A DNA stretch of 10,000 nt. It comes from Stramonita haemastoma (taxonomy: Eukaryota > Mollusca > Gastropoda > Neogastropoda > Muricidae). A model generated the notes under the pieces. The model saw nothing but the letters and a program-made list of their open reading frames with translations. It made no database searches and was not told the origin of the DNA. The DNA is taken from the NCBI GenBank assembly GCA_030674155.1, contig CM060337.1:37892452-37902451 (forward strand), read 5' to 3'. The position numbers and the translations under genes were made by a program. Positions 6,543 to 10,000 of this stretch are shown here, piece by piece; within the stretch, counting starts at the first letter, position 1, and each line of letters begins with the position of its first letter.

Positions 6543-8405
6543 GCAGATAAAAACTTAATTCCCTGTTTGGCACTATTTTGGACTTGAAGTTCATGGCAGA
6601 TAAAAAGTTAATTCCCTGTTTGGCACTATCATGGACTTGAAGTTCATGGCAGATATTCCCTGTTTGGCACTGTCATGGACTTGAAGTTCATGGCAGATAT
6701 TCCCTGTTTGGCACTATCATGGACTTGAAGTTCATGGCAGATATTCCCTGTTTGGCACTATCATGGACTTGAAGTTCATGACAGATATTCCCTGTTTGGC
6801 ACTATCGTGGACTTGAAGTTCATGACAGATATTCCCTGTTTGGCACATCGTGGCTTGAAGTTCATGGCAGGTATTCCCTGTTTGGCACTCTCGTGGACTT
6901 GAAGTTCATGGCAGGTATTCCCTGTTTGGCACTATCGTGGACTTGAAGTTCATGGCAGGTATTCCCTGTTTGGCACTATCGTGGACTTGAAGTTCATGGC
7001 AGATATTCCCTGTTTGGCACTATCATGGACTTGAAGTTCATGGCAGATATTCCCTGTTTGGCACTCTCGTGGACTTGAAGTTCATGGCAGATATTCCCTG
7101 TTTGGCACTATCGTGGACTTGAAGTTCATGGCAGATATTCCCTGTTTGGCACTATCGTGGACTTAAAGTTCATGGCAGATATTCCCTGTTTGGCACTATC
7201 GTGGACTTGAAGTTCATGGCAGATATTCCCTGTTTGGCACTCTCATGGACTTGAAGTTCATGGCAGATATTCCCTGTTTGGCACTCTCATGGACTTGAAG
7301 TTCATGGCAGATATTCCCTGTTTGGCACTCTCATGGACTTGAAGTTCATGGCAGATATTCCCTGTTTGGCACTCTCGTGGACTTGAAGTTCATGGCAGAT
7401 ATTCCCTGTTTGGCACTCTCGTGGACTTGAAGTTCATGGCAGATATTCCTGTTTGGCACTATCGTGGACTTGAAGTTCATGCAGATATCCCTGTTTGGCA
7501 CTCTCGTGGACTTGAAGTTCATGGCAGATATTCCTGTTTGGCACTCTCGTGGACTTGAAGTTCATGCAGATATTCCCTGTTTGGCACTCTCGTGGACTTG
7601 AAGTTCATGGCAGATATTCTTGTTTGGCACTCTCGTGGACTTGAAGTTCATGGAAAATATTCCCTGTTTGGCACTATCGTGGACTTAAAGTTCATGGCAG
7701 ATATTCCCTGTTTGGCACTGTCATGGACTTGAAGTTCATGGCAGATATTCCCTGTTTGGCACTGTCATGGACTTGAAGTTCATGCAGATATTCCCTGTTT
7801 GGCACTGTCATGGACTTGAAGTTCATGACAGATATTCCCTGTTTGGCACTCTCGTGGACTTGAAGTTCATGGCAGATATTCCCTGTTTGGCACTATCGTG
7901 GACTTGAAGTTCATGGCAGATATTCCCTGTTTGGCACTCTCGTGGACTTAAAGTTCATGGCAGATATTCCCTGTTTGGCACTGTCGTGGACTTAAAGTTC
8001 ATGGCAGGTATTCCCTGTTTGGCACTATCGTGGACTTAAAGTTCATGGCAGATATTCCCTGTTTGTCACTATCATGGACTTGAAGTTCATGGCAGATATT
8101 CCCTGTTTGGCACTATCATGGACTTGAAGTTCATGGCAGATATTCCCTGTTTGGCACTATCATGGACTTGAAGTTCATGGCAGATATTCCCTGTTTGGCA
8201 CTATCATGGACTTGAAGTTCCTGGCAGATATTCCCTGTTTGGCACTATCGTGGACTTGAAGTTCATGGCAGATAAAAACTGGATTCCCTGTTTGACACTA
8301 TCGTGGACTTGAAGTTCATGGCAGATATTCCCTGTTTGGCACTATCATGCACTTGAAGTTCATGGCAGATATTCTGTTTGGCACTATCATGGACTTGAAG
8401 TTCAG
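6543..8405. repeat. 44-bp minisatellite, about 42 units
   Basis: Head-to-tail units made of attccctgtttggcactatc, gtggacttgaagttcatggc and agat (44 bp). The main variable sites are tatc/tctc/tgtc and atgg/gtgg. Each unit contains a near-palindrome, CATGGACTTGAAGTTCATG, with one G-T pair. The first units and one near 8273 carry an extra aaaaacttaa-type segment of about 10 bp between cagat and attccc. A few units lack one or two bases. As 44 is not a multiple of 3, no long frame stays open. Confidence 0.97.
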
Positions 8406-8503
8406 ATTTTCAGGGCAGCAGAAGTTCTCTGTCCTTGTATCAATCAACTGCACCTGAGACGTGATCAATCATCGCATGCAGGCACGCATGCACCCACATA
8501 CCG

Positions 8504-8550
8504 CCCCCCCCCCCCCCCCCCACACACACCACACACAGACACACACACAG
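8504..8550. repeat. C18 homopolymer followed by (CA)n
   Basis: Eighteen consecutive C at 8504-8521, then imperfect CA repeats to about 8550. The true lengths are uncertain because such runs are prone to sequencing and assembly error. Confidence 0.9.
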
Positions 8551-8659
8551 AGTTCTGAGGCAAGAGTTCCAGAAAGATCAGATATGAAAAGGCAGCTAAC
8601 CAAAAGAAAAGGTAACTGAAATTTGCAGGGTTGAAAACTCACTATAGGCCCTAACACTC

Positions 8660-8796
8660 ATCTCTCTCCACACTTCTCGCCTCTCTTCTCTCTTCTTCTC
8701 TCTCTCTCTCTCTCTCTCTCTCCTACCACATACACACGCGCGCGCGCGCACACACAACACCCACACACACACACACATTCACACACACATCACACA
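8660..8796. repeat. (CT)n then (CA)n/(CG)n compound tract
   Basis: CT-rich sequence from 8660, a perfect CT run at about 8697-8722, then acacacgcgcgcgcgcacac and imperfect CA repeats to about 8796. Open frames on the minus strand are low-complexity artefacts. Confidence 0.92.
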
Positions 8797-9538
8797 ACCT
8801 TTAGACTGAGGCTCTCTGTTTACATGCATAACTACAGTAATGTTTTTCTCAAGGCGGGGTAGGAGGGGTTGAAGGAAAACACACAAAGCCCAGCGTATGA
8901 CTTGTCCAAAAACTAGATACTGATCAAATGTATTGACCTCACTTCAGAGAATGTTTACAGCTACGATCCACTAAACCTTTTAGCAATGGTAACAACAGGC
9001 CCCTGCTACTACAACCCAAATCAACGTCACAAACCACGTCACACAAAGCAACTGACATCATGGCCTGTATATTCAGAGACAAGCAACTCAAGTCACGGCA
9101 CACAACGACTTTTCCTACAGCTCACCACACCACACCACTCACCAAGCGAAGATCAAAGCCAAGCTCACCCTTAGGGTGTAAATCATTCTATCTGCCTTCC
9201 GCCAAATCTTCTGAAGTAGTTCACGCAAACTGCTTCGTCAGACTTTGTTTACCGTAATTCTATTTTCTTTTCCCACATAAAGGTCGAGACTGGCCTTGCA
9301 CAAAAAATTAATATACATCAAAAGTTCATCTGACAGCTGTGAAGCTCGGACTATGATCCCTGTGGCATTACCGAGCAAGTGAATACAATGTGGATGAGTG
9401 TAAGTTAGGACCTGAGGGAGAGTTACACCCTGGAGATGCTGCTGTACCTGGGCCGGTATCTCCAGATTGGAAGCTGGAGTGGTTCCTGTCACCCTTATGG
9501 GGAGTGGTTATTTTATTTTTTATTTTATTATTTTATTT
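8797..9538. other. Unique sequence without a recognised gene
   Basis: About 740 bp with no repeat or gene I recognise. The longest open frame, minus strand 9492-9238 (84 codons from ATG), has balanced composition but matches no motif I know, lacks a visible promoter and is within chance length. It ends in T/AT-rich sequence (about 9507-9538) that forms the tail of SINE-like copy 3. Confidence 0.5.
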
Positions 9539-9775
9539 ATTCTTATATCGATAAGGAAAGCACCTGTGCTTTTTTTTACATCCATCCCCGGTGTATGCAG
9601 TTGTTAAATAGTCACTGTTCCACCAGCACCATGCCACTCTACAAAAACGACACAGGATTAACGTCACAAGAGGGTCGCAAGATTTCTCGTGCGCGAGCGT
9701 TCGCACACAGGCCACGTTAGAGTCAATCCAAGGACATTGGAAGAGTAATTAGCACTGATTTAACTACTCCTATAG
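9539..9775 (-). mobile_element. SINE-like element, copy 3 (old, head missing)
   Basis: Alignable blocks with copies 1 and 2 include attcttatat, the hairpin aaagcac-ct-gtgcttt, acatccatccccggtgtatg, cagttgttaaatagtcactg, acacaggattaacgt, cgcaagat and gcactgatttaact. Many small indels mark it as older than the other two. The tRNA-like head is absent: similarity fades around 9770-9780. As with copy 2, it ends shortly (about 50 bp) before a likely splice acceptor (9823). Confidence 0.65.
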
Positions 9776-9823
9776 CAGAAGCAAGCATTAACCAACCTTT
9801 TACTCTCTACTATCAATTTTCAG

Positions 9824-10000
9824 GTTACATTCAAACAGAAGGCTACAACCCGGAGTCTAGTGTTACTTACAACGAGAAGTTCAACCACAACGTGTCCATA
9901 ACTATCAACAACACTCAGTCCTGTCATGATCAGTATCCCTCACATGAGTGTGTCCTGCGCATTAAATGGCATGCTAACGCTGTTCACATCCTCCAAGGGT
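9824..10000 (+). CDS. Candidate partial exon, extracellular-type protein (runs off the window)
   Basis: A good acceptor (tatcaattttcag, ending 9823) is followed by a frame that stays open for 58 codons to the window edge, reading from TAC at 9826. The other two frames hit stops early. The two bases at 9824-9825 would complete a codon begun in the previous exon, a phase-1 junction, which is usual for extracellular modules. The peptide begins YIQTEGYNP, has sequons NVS and NNT, two cysteines and an amphipathic VLRIKWHANAVHIL stretch. This faintly resembles a CUB-like beta-sandwich, but I do not recognise the family with certainty. It is on the receptor's strand and 4.3 kb downstream, so it may be an early exon of a neighbouring gene. 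It could also be a chance open frame or a gene fragment. Confidence 0.5.

Noticed and set aside
6543..8405. CRISPR array
   Set aside because: Units are contiguous 44-bp tandem repeats with no unique spacers, in eukaryotic DNA.
9238..9492. 84-codon minus-strand open frame
   Set aside because: No recognised motif, chance length, and no start context or splice signals that stand out.

Overview
The window looks like nuclear DNA of a mollusc, most likely a gastropod. It is intron-rich and gene-poor, and full of microsatellites, long minisatellites and tRNA-derived SINE-like copies. Its one clear gene has the LDLa + leucine-rich-repeat + seven-helix build of the receptor GRL101, first described from the pond snail Lymnaea. 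The species call is an inference from that gene type and the repeat content. No prokaryotic gene organisation is present.

Layout: 68-353 is a minus-strand SINE-like copy whose tRNA-type head runs into a (GT)n/(GC)n tract (354-515), followed by a second short fragment of the same family (about 520-590). A (CT)n tract (790-888) and an (AAT)n tract (1205-1270) lead to a 33-bp minisatellite of about 45 units (1321-2809). A second, nearly full-length SINE-like copy (3082-3403) and a (CTGT)n tract (3402-3464) lead straight into a splice acceptor at 3470-3471. The receptor exon runs from 3472 to the stop at 5507-5509. It encodes half an LDLa module, two whole LDLa modules, an LRR N-cap, about six or seven LRRs, a cysteine hinge and a complete rhodopsin-type 7TM domain. 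One extra base near 4357 breaks the frame inside an LRR. The stop codon lies in a short tandem duplication (5468-5570). The AT-rich 3' flank has candidate polyadenylation signals and an (ATT)n tract. A 44-bp minisatellite of about 42 units follows (6543-8405), then C18, (CA)n, (CT)n and (CG)n tracts (8504-8796). After about 740 bp with no recognised content comes a third, decayed SINE-like copy (9539-9775). A candidate second exon opens at 9824 and runs off the window.

The whole of 1-3471 is most simply one intron of the receptor gene, whose upstream exons lie outside the window. The candidate exon at 9824 lies on the same strand, 4.3 kb past the receptor stop. It encodes a glycosylated, extracellular-looking segment and could begin a neighbouring gene, possibly a tandem relative, but that link is not proven. 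The most interesting points are: the frame break in an otherwise intact receptor; the splice acceptor built on a microsatellite next to a SINE; the two long minisatellites whose units each carry an inverted repeat; and the candidate exon at the right edge.
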